This document shows, one piece after another, positions 24,184-35,507 of a stretch of 64,000 nt of DNA. The notes beneath the pieces were generated by a model, which was given only the letters and a program-made list of their open reading frames with translations, was not told the origin of the DNA and ran no database searches. Each line of letters opens with the position of its first letter. Positions within the stretch are counted from its first letter, which is position 1. The DNA is taken from assembly GCF_030272615.1 (NCBI RefSeq), contig NC_081414.1:520556185-520620184 (forward strand), read 5' to 3'. Position numbers and translations under genes: made by a program. This DNA comes from Cryptomeria japonica (taxonomy: Eukaryota > Streptophyta > Pinopsida > Cupressales > Cupressaceae).

Positions 24184-24195
24184 ATCTCTCCTATT
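24184..24195 (-). promoter_or_regulatory. Copia-2 polypurine tract
   Basis: The minus-strand AATAGGAGAGAT abuts the 3' LTR. It is a weakened form of the AAAGGGGGAGA tract of Copia-1 and NA1. Confidence 0.7.
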
Positions 24196-24497
24196 GGCAT
24201 TGACGGAAACATATGAATGTGAAAACCATCAATGCAAAGAAAGAAATATCTCCAACAGACTCCCCCTAAGATCAAGCAGGTAAAACAGTTTTTCACATGC
24301 ATCTCTCCCCCTTTGATAACAATGCCAAAGATCTCAAAACAAATAACTAAACTCTCTTCCATAGATAAACAAGTCATGAATCTCTCTCATGAAAAACACA
24401 TAACCAGACTACTCCACCAGAGGAGTAGTACCAACTCATCAATCTAGATAAAAAGATAAGACTGTGAAGTCCACCGGATTTATGCAACTCAATGCAT
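24196..24497 (-). other. Copia-2 3' untranslated region
   Basis: It contains TCCCCCTAAG and CTCCCCCTTTG, the reverse complements of AGGGGGA words seen in the same region of Copia-1. No gene is present. Confidence 0.55.
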
Positions 24498-27400
24498 CTA
24501 GATCTCATCAAGAGGGGTGGATACCCCTAACTTGTCTCTCAAATAGACAAATATATCTATAGGAAAAGGCTTAGTGAAAATATCAGCAATTTATTCCTTT
24601 GTAGATACATACTCCAACTTCACTTCCTCTTCACTGACTTTTTCTCTCAAGTAATGATATTTGATTGACACATGTTTAGTCTTTGAATGTTGCACTAGAT
24701 TCTTTAACATGTTAATAGCATTAGAATTATCATAGTATATGACAGTGGGCTCATCATAAATAACTCTGATATCCTTCAACATTTGCTTCATCCAAACCAC
24801 CTGAGTGCAGCTAGTAGCAACAATAATGTACTCAGCTTTAGTAGTAGATAAGGACATTGAATCCTGTTTCTTACTAGCCCATGAAACCAATTTCTTACCC
24901 AAAAAGAAAGCACCACCAGATGTACTCTTCTAGTCATCAACATCACCAGCCTAATCAACATCAGTGTAAGCACATAACATGAAATCATCTTTCCTCGGAT
25001 ACCACAAACCATAATCCACAGTTCCCTTCAAGTATCTAAATATTCTCTTCACAATAGTGACATGACTCTCTTTCAGATTAACTTGATATCTAGCAACCAT
25101 GCACACAACATGCATGATGTCTGGCCTAGTCTGAGTAAGATATAGCAGTCCACCAACCATAGACCTATAAAATCTCTGATTAGCTTTTGGAGATTCATCA
25201 TTCTTAGATAATTTGCAGCTAGTCAGCATAGGAGTTCCAACCAGTTTGGAGACATCTAACCCAAACTTCTTCAGCAATTCCTTTACATATTTAGTTTGAG
25301 ATATAAAAATACCTTTTCCAGTTTGTGAAATTTGCAAACCTAAGAAAAATTTCATCTCACCTATCATAGACATCTCAAATTCTTTCTGCATATCACCGAC
25401 AAACTTCATGCTCAAGTCATCATCACCTCCTAAGATAATATCATCAACAAAGACTTCAACAATCAAAATGTTATCATTCTCAATTTTAAAGTACAAATTT
25501 CTATCAGCAATCCTTTTATTAAATTCCAATTTCAACAAATACTTATCCAATCTAGCATACCAGGCTCTAGGGTCTTGTTTCAATCCATAAAGAGCTTTCT
25601 TTAGCTTGCATACCATGTCTCCATCACCTGATAGTGAAAATCCATCAGGTTGCTCAATGTAGACTTCTTCCTCAAGATCACCATTCAAAAAGGCAAATTT
25701 GATATCCATCTAATATACCTTGAAATATTTATAGGGAGCATATGCAAGCAATAGTCTAACAGCTTCAAGTCTGGCCACCAGAGAAAAAGTCTCCTCATAA
25801 TCAATTCCTTCTTTCTGTGAATACCCTTTGCATACCAATCTTGTTTTATTTCTGACAACTTCACCGACTTCATTCAATTTATTCTTGAATACCCTTTTAG
25901 TACCAATCAAATTCTTATCTTTAGGTCTAGGCACAAGCTCCCATGTGTTATTATTTTCAATCTGATCCGATTCTTCTTCCATAGTTCTCATCCAATTTTC
26001 ATCTTTATAAGCTTCAACAACATATTTAGGTTCAGCTTTAGAAATCAAACATACCTCTTCAACAACCAACCTTTTTCTTGTCATCACACCTTTATTTTTG
26101 TCTCCAATAATCTTATTTTTTGAATGATTCAATCTTACATACCTCGGAGTCTTCTGATTATTCTAATTTTCAGGTTCCTACATCTCTCCACCGACAACAA
26201 CAACATTCGGGTTAACAATTTCTACCGGATCATTCTGCTTGGATTCTTCAGTCTAAATGGGATTTAGAACTATGTGTTGACCATCATCATATCCGCAAGC
26301 TCTAAACTCTTTTCTATAATCCTCATCAACCTTCACATTTTCACTCTCTAGTATCTTTTTCAGTTTTTTATTGTAGCACCGATAGGCTTTACTCTTTGTT
26401 GAATATCCCAAGAAAATTTCTTCATCACTTCTTACATCAAACTTTCCTATGTCGTCATCTCTCTTGATATAATACTTTCTCCCAAATACTCTAAAATATC
26501 TCAGAGTAGGAACATGACCAAACCATAACTCATAAGGAGTCTTACCGGTATCACCTTTGATATGAAATCGGTTGAATGTGTAAACAATAGTGCTAATAGA
26601 TTATCTCCAATATATATTGGGAACATTCCCTTCAATCCCTTGCAACATCCAAGACATTCATGTTCTTCCTTTCAACAACTCCATTCTACTGTGGGGTTCT
26701 AGGAGTAGATAGTTGTCTTCTAATCCCATGCTTCTCACAAAATGAGTCAAACTCACCAGAAAAAAATTCTCCACCTCTATCAGATCTCAGACATTTCACC
26801 TTCAATCCTGACTCAGTCTCAACCTTTCCTTTGAATATCTTGAATTTGTCTAATGCTTCAGATTTCTCCAAAAAGATAACCCACATCATCCTAGAATAAT
26901 CATCAATTAGTAATGTAAAATATTTGTCTTCATGCACACTTCTAATATTTGTAGGTCCACATAGGTCAATATGCACAAGATCTAGCAATCCATCAGATGT
27001 ATATTGTTTACTGCTGAAAGAAATTCTTGTTTTCTTACCTAATTGATATTCTTTACATACCAAATTAGTAGGCTTAACAATCTTAGGTAGATCTCTAACA
27101 AATTGAATAGAACTGATCTTAATCATTGAATCAAAGTTAACATGACACATTCTCCTATGCCACAAGAAACTTTCATCAATCTGAGCAATCAAACAACTTT
27201 TTTCACCAGCATTCAAATGAAAAATATTACCCTCAGTCTTAGTTCCAGATGCAATCTCTGTACCAGAGGCATTTAAGATTTTGCATTTACCATTCTTGAA
27301 TTGCAAATCATAACCTTTGCCAGCCATCTGTCCAACACTCAAAAGATTATGCTTCAAAGCTTCAACATATAAGACATCATCAGTGTTGTTCTCACCATCA

Positions 27401-27566
27401 AAAGAAATCGAACCTCTACCATGGATCACATAGGCTTTGTCATCTCCAAATCTCACTATTCCACCATCATACTTTTCAATACTCACAAATTTGCTTTTAT
27501 AACTGGTCATATGATGTGAACAACCACTCTCAATTACCCATTCATCTATTTCTTCAACTTTAGCAG
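24498..27566 (-). pseudogene. Copia-2 pol (protease-integrase-RT-RNase H)
   Basis: On the minus strand from 27566 it encodes a protease with WVIESGCSHHMT, in which the catalytic Asp is replaced by Glu. GAG-pre-integrase and integrase follow (LVHIDLCGPTN, CLRSDRGGEFF, GVVERKN; D, D, E visible). RT shows TKRVFKN, MDIKFAFLNGDLEEEV and catalytic FVDD near 25445, and RNase H shows GKKLVSWASKKQ, SLSTTKAEY and IADIFTKPF. In-frame stops include TAG at 25710-25712 and at 26683-26685. A TAG at 24948 replaces the Trp codon at the same site as in Copia-1 (17547). Frameshifts lie between 26133 and 26680. The frame ends at TAG 24498-24500. Confidence 0.95.
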
Positions 27567-28691
27567 CTAAATCTTTCTACTCAATATAGCAGCTAGTGGG
27601 ATCAACATGTACCGGTCCATCTTCCTTAATAGTAAGAAACACAACTTCATCTCCTTCCAATTCTTTATATATAACACCTTCATTAGTAGCATAATAGCAG
27701 TCCTTCTGATTCTTATACTTTCGGTTAGACTTGTAAGGCTTATCATAAGTTTCTCATGCTTCTCATATCTATCATTTCTATCACGCTTATCAAATATATC
27801 ATGCCTAGCATACTTAGCCATTCTCTCTGAGCACCTAGAAGAAAAATGTCCTACCTTATTGCAAGAGAAACATTTAAAGGGCAATTTTCCATCATACTTA
27901 CCGACTCCCTTAGGTAGTCTTCAGGCAATCAATGATTCAAGCTCATCCAATTCTCTTTCTTTCTCTTCCATCTCTCTCCTTTCCCTTTCATATATGGATA
28001 TTTTGCATTCTTCAGGTTCATACTTTTGCTTACCGGATACAGATGCTCTAAATAATGTCTCAGACTTTCCATGTGATTCTCCAAATTAGCTCAACTCAAA
28101 AGCAATAATCTTTCCAACCAGCATATTTCTTGTCACTGTAGTTACACTCTGGATCTCATCGATAGCAGCTACCTTGTGTTTATAAGTAGGAGGCAAAGAT
28201 CTCAGCATCTTAGCAACAATTTCATCTTCTTCAAGGGTTCCACTAGCACATTTGATACCTAGGACAAGGTCATTCACCTTATCCATAAAGGTATTTATGT
28301 TCTCATCTTCTCCCATCTTCAACATCTCATATTTCTCTTTCAAACTCTGCAATTTAGCAGCTTTGACTTGTTTATCTCCTTCATACAGGTTTTCATGCTT
28401 CTCCTAGATCTCATGTGCGGTATGAAGTCCCATTACATTTGTCATCTTTGAATCAATCAGGGCAGTCAATGATACTTCCTTCACTCTAATGTTATGTTAA
28501 TCTTCCTTGATCTCATCAAGAGTAACCGATCCATTCAGAGGAGCAGAATAGGCATTCTTTGTAATCTTCTAGTAATCTTCTCCAAGACATCTAAAGTGCA
28601 CTTCCATCTAGTTCTTCCATATAGCATAGCTACTACCCTCAGATCTCAGACTCTCCTTCTTAAAGATAACACTTCCAATTCCATTTCCCAT
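27567..28691 (-). pseudogene. Copia-2 gag
   Basis: ATG at 28691-28689 begins just inside the PBS. One frame runs to 27567 with several stops. Readable parts are EGSSYAIWKN near the start, MDKVNDLVLGIKCASG and MLRSLPPTYKHKV (28086-28352), and a complete zinc knuckle CFSCNKVGHFSSRC near 27840-27870. A frameshift separates gag from the protease. The knuckle is intact, unlike that of Copia-1. The plus-strand frame at 27607-28089 is antisense shadow. Confidence 0.9.
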
Positions 28692-28733
28692 CCTAGATCT
28701 CCTCAAGCATTTAAGCTTCTTCCAAAGGATCTA

Positions 28734-28747
28734 GCTCTGATACCAAT
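28734..28747 (-). promoter_or_regulatory. Copia-2 primer binding site
   Basis: The minus-strand ATTGGTATCAGAGC lies directly inside the right LTR. It is complementary to initiator methionine tRNA as in Copia-1. Confidence 0.9.
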
Positions 28748-28976
28748 TGTTGGCAACAAGAATGAGGGAAATAGGTGGGGTGAATCAGTTTTCATCGGAT
28801 CTACAAACTTAATCACAAAAATAGATCTGATAAACTACAACAACAATAAAGATAAGAAAATTGATAACAAAATAGACAACACCAAGATTTTGACGTGGAA
28901 AACTCGGTTAAGGGAAAAACCACGGTGGGAACCTACCCACAATAAGATGATACTCTATAGTAGTATTTGAAAATAT
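28748..28976 (-). repeat. Copia-2 5' LTR, left part
   Basis: It opens TGTTGGCAACAAGAATGAGG, as the other LTR does, and is interrupted at 28976 by NA1. It resumes at 36725 after the AATAT duplication, and in the uninterrupted LTR copy the same sequence is continuous near 23190. Confidence 0.9.
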
Positions 28977-30187
28977 TGGTGGCATTTTTGATGATTATGT
29001 TGTGATTGTCATTGATGGACACACACTTTCTATGAGATCACTTTTCATATGTATGAGTTATGCTCAACCGGTATTTGTTTCAAATCGGTATTATGTTGTA
29101 GTCTTTAGACTATCGGTGTTTTGCAAAAAGTGATTTCCGATCTCAAGCGGCATGAGGACCTCAAGCGGTTCGAGGATCTCAAGTGGAACAGAGCAAAGGA
29201 ACTAAAAGCAGCAGTTATCATTTTCCCTAGTCTTCATTTTTGTCAAATTGGTAATCTATTTAATAGTTAAACCAGTATTACTCTAAGTTACCAAGCGGTA
29301 ATCGGTAAAGTTGTATAAACCGGTAATACTCTGTGATGAGTTACCAACCGGTATATTCTTGTGATGAGTTACCATCCACCGACACTTTGATGGTGATTTT
29401 GTGTTGTGTTACCAAATGTGTCTAGATACAATGAACCTAGGAACTTGCAATGTAATCCTATTGGACCGACATGAAATCAGATTCCTTTTAAGGACATCAT
29501 GTCTAGGGTTTTAAAAAATGTGTGTAGCTATTAGGGTTTTTGGTGGTTGATGAGTTCTTGTATGTGCGATCTTAATAGAGAAGATCAAGTCTATGTGTTG
29601 TAATAGAGTGTGGATTTATTGAAGACTGAAGTAATACTAAAATGCATTAGCAATGCGATATCATGGATCTAACCAAGCAGACTGTGCTATTTGCTAGATC
29701 ATTAACTTGTTGATTACTCACATCTTTGAAAAGTTAGAAACCCTTAACTGGGTAGGCCCAGAAAAGCCTTTGTAAATCCTCTAACAAGGTGATTCACATC
29801 TATGGATCTAAAATCCTCTCACAAGGTAGTCTTTAATCAGACTTATCTCCTAACAGAGATTGAGATTCCTAATAGGGTCTGTTCTAGTAAAGAACATTGT
29901 ATGACCTTAACTAGTCTGACCTTAACTAGTCTGGTTACTATTTTGCAGATAGTTACTTGTGAGTTTCATCTCACCGTGGTTTTTCCCATTTGGGTTTCCA
30001 CGTAAAAATATCTTGTGTTATGGTGATTGTGCTTCTATGGGTGAATGCCTTACTTGCTGTTTGGTTTGCATTTGTGTTAACTGGTTTGTTAGTTAAACTG
30101 TTATACCGGTTTACTGCTAGACTGATAAAGTGTTTGAGTTCAGTATTTTTTGGTATACTAATTCTTCCCCCCTCTTAGTATTCATCA
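28977..30187 (+). repeat. NA1 5' LTR
   Basis: It runs from TGGTGGCATTTTTGATG to TTAGTATTCATCA and is 1211 bp. It is nearly collinear with the 3' LTR, with scattered substitutions, and ends in CCCCCCTCTTAG like the Copia LTRs. Confidence 0.95.
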
Positions 30188-30189
30188 AT

Positions 30190-30199
30190 TGGTATCAGA
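30190..30199 (+). promoter_or_regulatory. NA1 primer binding site
   Basis: TGGTATCAGA follows the LTR by two bases. It is the same Met-initiator-type site as in Copia-1 and Copia-2 but diverges after ten bases (TCC instead of GC). Confidence 0.85.
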
Positions 30200-30236
30200 T
30201 CCACCTTTCTATAAGTCTAACCACTTGGATAGAGAT

Positions 30237-31517
30237 ATGAGGGAATACACTATGAGGGAACTTACTCATTGACTCACTCAGACTGAGCAATCCTATGATG
30301 AACTTAAAGTCAAATATAAGGCCTCTTAGGCAAAAAGAAGAGAGCATGCTGAAAATATGATGGAGCTAACTAAAAACAGTTCTTCTGATGAAGCAAACAT
30401 GGAAGCCCTAGTTCAAGAAGTTGAAAAACTGAATGAGTCCAATGCCAACCTAAGGAGGGAAATTGAAGGACTGACTATTAGAATGTGTCAAAATCTTGAG
30501 AACCGAAGGAAAACTGAAGATCTTGTAAAAGACAAAGATCATGAGATCTCAAAGCTAAAGCAAGAGATCGGTGCACTTACCACTCATCTCCAAGAGAGAA
30601 AAGTAGAAAAAAAGGAAATGCAAGGTGAAATAAACATGGTTATTTCTGAGAATGCAACCTTGAAGGAATCTAATGCTGCTATTACCAAAGAACTTATTGA
30701 GTCAAAGGAAATACTTGCCAAATTCAATAAGAGTTTTGTTAAGCTAGAGCAAAAGCTTGAATCAGCTAAACCAGTAAAGAATACCAATGGACTTGGTTTC
30801 TCTGAGTATGAGGAAGGTGAGACCTCTGGAACAAAAGATGGAGCATAAAAGAGGCAACCGGCACCAAAGGATAAAGGTAAGAAAAATTTCAAACCTATTT
30901 TCTTTAATTGTCTCAAGGAAGGACACACTGCTAATGTATGTAGAAGTAAGGCTTACAATAATTTTCCTTGTTTTCTAAATGATAAGCCCAGACCCAATAG
31001 ATTTAATGGTAATTGTTATGCATGAAACAAGTTTGGGCATAGAGCATTTGAATGCAAGTCTGTCATGCACAACACCGAAAGGTATCCTCATAGGAGTCAA
31101 GGAGTTTTTCCTGAACCCTCTTGGAACCAAAACCCAAACTTGTTTAATACCTATAATCATCAGTCGAGAAGTAGTGGCTATCAAGCGGCAACCGGATGGA
31201 GAGAAACCTATTTGATCTGTCATGGTAGTGGTCACACTATTGCAACATGTAGAAGGAAGAATGGAAACATAAATAATGGACCTTGGAGAGCACCTGGAAT
31301 GATTTGCTATCATTGCAACAAACTGGGCCATACAACAAGATTCTACAGAATGAGAAAGAACATATCGGATGATATACCGGTCACTCCAGAAGGAAAGATT
31401 GATGTTGAAACTGTTCAAGTGGATATGAAGAAAACTTGGAAGAAGAAGCCAAAAGAAGTGTCTCAAGAAGAACCGGTTTCTACACCTAGTGTGGAAGTCA
31501 CTGAACCAGCAAACTAA
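30237..31517 (+). pseudogene. NA1 ORF1, coiled-coil and zinc-knuckle gag-like protein
   Basis: One frame from ATG 30237 to TAA 31515 (about 426 codons) carries in-frame stops TGA 30270, TAG 30327, TAA 30846 and TGA 31023. The first half is a long coiled coil (VQEVEKLNESNANLRREIEG, DKDHEISKLKQEIGALTTHL). The second half has four CCHC-type knuckles, and each has lost exactly one ligand. These are FFNCLKEGHTANVC (first Cys now Phe), NCYA*NKFGHRAFEC (second Cys now the TGA), YLICHGSGHTIATC (first Cys now Tyr) and CYHCNKLGHTTRFY (last Cys now Tyr). A role in RNA binding and particle assembly is inferred from this layout. There is no classical Copia gag core. Confidence 0.8.
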
Positions 31518-31958
31518 GCATCAGAAAACCTTAGGGGGAGCAAATGGTGAAATGTTTCGAACCCCCAGTTTACACTAATAAAAGACCTTAACCGGTATGT
31601 GATACCTGTCAACTAGTAGAAGACCGGAAATGGTAAAAAGCAAATTAGGGTTTACGGCCCAACAGTGGAGTATTTATTATGGTAGGTGAAGAACTTGTTT
31701 AAAAGGATTTTTCAAGTCATTTTTCACTTATCAATTCCGGAGCAAAGAAGTGTTTAACCACCGAGTGATGAAAAGCGATTTGGATTGCGATTCAAAGAAT
31801 TTTCAAAAACCTTGAAGAAGAATCAGAAGCGAATATCAATCGGTCAAGTGTAGAACACAAAGCGGTATTTCAGCAACCGAAGGAGTGTGTGGCAAAGTGT
31901 AATTTGCAAGCCCTAAATTCTAATTTACAAAGGTATTTTTCAAATTTCTCTGCTTATC
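31518..31958 (+). other. NA1 inter-ORF spacer
   Basis: This is 441 bases without an open frame. It contains one AGGGGGAG word at 31533 and many ACCGG words. It could hold a leader or promoter for ORF2, but none is identifiable. Confidence 0.5.
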
Positions 31959-34900
31959 ATGGCTTCTGCATCACACTCTAGCTCTAGTGCACCCATTGAT
32001 TTAGTAGACTTCATCCAACATAAGGAAAAATATAATGCCCTATCTCAAATACCCGCTGGTGTTATAGTGGAGGAAGGTATTTCAGACTATATTGATTGTA
32101 AAATTGAAGACCTGGGATCTCTGATGATCCATTCTCAGTTAATCTTATTCTACGAAAATGACAAGAAGATCAAACCGGAATTCAACATCTTGGAAAAGAA
32201 GAAGCTTCAAAATGCAGTCTATTTCCTTGAAGAGTTTTCAGATGATCACATCCGCATCATTCTGAGCAGAGTGCACGGAGATAAAATGTACTTAGAGTGG
32301 ACGCATGGCATCACACCAGAAGCAATTCATGTTGTCACTTATTTCTGTAGCGTCAGTAAAGTGCTAGCCCTAAGGAAGATCAGTAAGACAGAAATGACCA
32401 AGCTCACCGATTCTGTGAGTGACCAACAGGGAATGACCATCAATCCCATCAAGGATGATCTAGTCAAATATGCCTTCATGGTAATAGGTTACCAACCATT
32501 TTATTCTAGCAGGATCAACTCTATCTCTGCTAGAGTGGTAAATGTTGCTTACAGGATGATCAAAGAAGATACATCATTTGATTTATCCACCTGTATGCAA
32601 AGGCAACTTCTGGGGAACCTGAAGTCAATTAAACAAGACAACACCCTGAGATTTAAGTTTGGACAACTATTGGTTGGGTTGTTCTTCTACTTCCAAGGTT
32701 ACTTCCTAGAAGTCAGAGATATTCAATGGTCTGCTAACCAACCGATTACAAAGCAAATCAAGGAAAGCCTTCAAGCGGTTGGAACCGGTTATCCAAAAGT
32801 ACTGAACAAATAATTTAATGAGTTTAAACACAAAATGAGCCAAGGAGTGAGAATATCAGGTGATATTGTCAAGAAATATGAAGATGATATCTGCTTCACC
32901 ATCAAAGTTGATGAGTGCATAATGCAAGCGGTTGAGCCTAGACAAGAAGAATTGGAACCCATGGGATATGAGGTAATGTATGACATGCTAGATGGGTATG
33001 CCTCTACCCTACTCATCTTGCCCCTTGATCCAAAGGCAAAGAGAACCGACACGTATTTGGAAAGGATTACACTGGTTGAAGAACTGTCAGTAAAGAAGGG
33101 AAAGGCAGTGCCTTCAGTATCAGCATCGGTTACTGCAGCAAGTCCCAAAGTGACCAAGCAGTCACTAGAAAAGAAGAAACCGGAAGCTGCCCCCGCCAAA
33201 GTCTTTGAAAGAAAGCAGAAGACAAAAGACAACACACCGGACTCAAAGGACACTGTGTTTGAAGAAAAGCCTAAGAAGACTAGGCAAATAAGGAAAAGGA
33301 CAAAGAATGAACCGACAACATCTGCATTGGTAAATATTGATATTTCCTCCTACAAACCTTTGACACATTGTCAAAGAACAATTAAGAATATTAGAAGAAA
33401 AGTGCTTCGTGATTTGAAAGAGTGCTTTGATGATTTTAATGATGATGAAAAGGAAGAAGTTGAACAAGAAGTCATTAATTATTTATGTATTAATGACCGG
33501 TGGCCTTCAGAAATTAAATCTAAGACACCTGATTCTTTAGATAATTCTTTAGATAACAAGTGGTGCATTTCCATAGAGAAGGAACAGGAAATAAGAGAGG
33601 AAGTATTTGCACAATACTTTCCTGATGTGCCTAAACCAGAACTTTATGAAGTGGTGGAAAGATATAAGGGCCTCTTCTTCATGACAAGAAGGAGACTCCT
33701 GTTGCTAGAAGGAAAAGTCCTGAAAGTGGTAAAAGATACCCACTCCCTTGCTTAATCCACTCTAAAGTTGCATCAAGTGGCAGAAGCCAATAGGAAAGCC
33801 AAGCAAGAACCGGAAATCAATCAACCGAATGAGGCATATGATAGTGAAGGAGTACCGATCACTGATACAATGGAACCCATTGATTTTGATGCCTTGAATG
33901 GTGAAGATGTTACTCCGGGTACACCAACTAAAGTGGCAGGACATGAAAAGCAGGCAGAGGAAGAGAAGAAGCAACAAGAAGAAGGAAAGAAGAAATAGGA
34001 AGATGAAGAGGAAAAGAGAAAAGAAGAAGAAAAGAGGAAACAGGAAGAGGACATGAGAAAAGAAGAGGAGAACAAGAGACAAGAGAAGGAAGTGGAAAAG
34101 AAATGGAAGGAAGAAGAAAAGAGACAAGAGGAAGAGAAGAAGAAGAAGGAAGCAAAGAAGGAAGAAAAAAAGAAAAAGGAAGAGGAGAAGAGAAAGGAAG
34201 AGGAGAAGAAAAAGGAAGAGGAGAAGAGGAAGGAAGAGGAGAAAAGGAAGCAGGAAGAGGAGAAGAAGAAGAAGGATGAAGATGAAGAGAAGTGGAAAGA
34301 AGAGGAGAAGAAGAAAGAAGAGAAAAGGAAGACAGAGGAAGAGGAGAAAAAGAAGGCAAAAGAGGACAAGCTAAGAGTGAAAGAGAAGGAGGAAGTGGCG
34401 CAAAGCACTCAAGTGGAGACTCCAAAGGCAACCAGTAGTCAAGCCAAACTGGCTGACATTACCAGTCCCATTAACCTCCAATTTGCTAATGAATCAGAGT
34501 TGCTACAAATCATTAAGCTTTCTCAAGAACACCTAGAGGTGATAAGGAGGAAGAAGGAGCAAGATGCGATTCAAGCTGTGGTGGACACTCTTACCAGTTT
34601 GATACCCGATACCAACCTCCCTAGTGGAGGACCAGGTACAAAGCTTGGAAGAGGTTGCTGAAGCGCATGCCAAGAAGGAACATCAAAAGGCTTTGAACAC
34701 TGCCTTGGTGAAAAAGTTAAATGAGCTCCGGTTTGATCTGCAAAAGGCACAGAAGGACATCAGAGATGCAATGGATGAGGGGAAATTATTTCTCAGTAAG
34801 ATATGTCAACCCCATCTATTCTATGATGATGTGCTTGCCCAGAAAGACAAACTGCAAACTGAATTGCAGACATTCATAAGCACCTTCAAGACCCCATATG

Positions 34901-35235
34901 ATTCCTTTACCCCTTATGGGCAAACCGTTCACTGGTTTCAACTTCAGGCTGCAAGAATTCATTTGGAGATCAGCAACTAGACCAAGGATTTGCAGGAACT
35001 ACAACTGGTTCTACTACCCAGACTGCAAATACTTTAGAAGTGCTATCTCAATCTGGATGCCTTGACGGTTACTCAAGAGATGAGTACCTTGGACGCCATA
35101 GACGAATAGGTATCCCAGATGCAAACAGAGAGTGAGGTTGCTACCTCATTACTTGAGTCATGGTCCTTATCCATGAAGCAATTTATGCAAGACTTTAAAT
35201 CTATTTTTGACAAATTTCACTCTTTATTGTCATAA
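31959..35235 (+). pseudogene. NA1 ORF2, large K/E-rich protein of unknown function
   Basis: ATG 31959 opens a frame that stays readable for about 1090 codons. In-frame stops lie at 32811 (TAA), 33753 (TAA) and 33996 (TAG), a one-base shift lies near 34620-34660, and three further stops follow before TAA at 35233. Residues 1-285 look globular, with KYNALSQIPAGVIVEEG, RINSISARVVNVAYRMI and RFKFGQLLVGLFFYFQGYF. A linker with lysine/alanine runs follows (KKGKAVPSVSASV). A strongly charged KEEE/KRKE segment (about 33950-34400) is predicted as a long single helix or coiled coil. The tail has further helices (KALNTALVKKLNELR). I do not recognise the family. NA2 carries a relic of it in the same order, so it is a genuine part of this element family. 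Confidence 0.7.
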
Positions 35236-35495
35236 ACATTTATTCAGCTAATAGAAACAAGGGTTATTCATCTGCATTTTGTCATTGTTTTCAAAGGGGG
35301 AGAAATATTATGGTATTTAAAATTTTGATGCATGCTATGTATACTCATGTTTATCTCTGTAAGGAAATAGTATACATTGTATTTTATACAAAGGGATAGT
35401 GTATATGCTTAGGGGGAGTATTTTTTATTATGGCATATTTTTTTTGTAAAACACTTAGATGTCAAAATTTTTTCCTAAGCGTTTCAATCAATGCC
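35236..35495 (+). other. NA1 3' untranslated region
   Basis: It contains AAAGGGGGAGAAATATTATGG at 35295 and TTAGGGGGAGTA at 35410, extra PPT-like words as in Copia-1. No gene is present. Confidence 0.6.
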
Positions 35496-35506
35496 AAAGG
35501 GGGAGA
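35496..35506 (+). promoter_or_regulatory. NA1 polypurine tract
   Basis: AAAGGGGGAGA one base before the 3' LTR is identical to the Copia-1 tract. Confidence 0.9.
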
Positions 35507-35507
35507 T

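Noticed and set aside
27607-28089. 160-codon plus-strand frame
   Set aside because: It is antisense to the Copia-2 gag, which has a recognisable zinc knuckle and gag core on the minus strand.
33821-34431. Long minus-strand frames rich in Ser/Phe/Leu/Pro
   Set aside because: They are antisense to the purine-rich K/E coding stretch of NA1 ORF2, which excludes stops on the other strand by composition.
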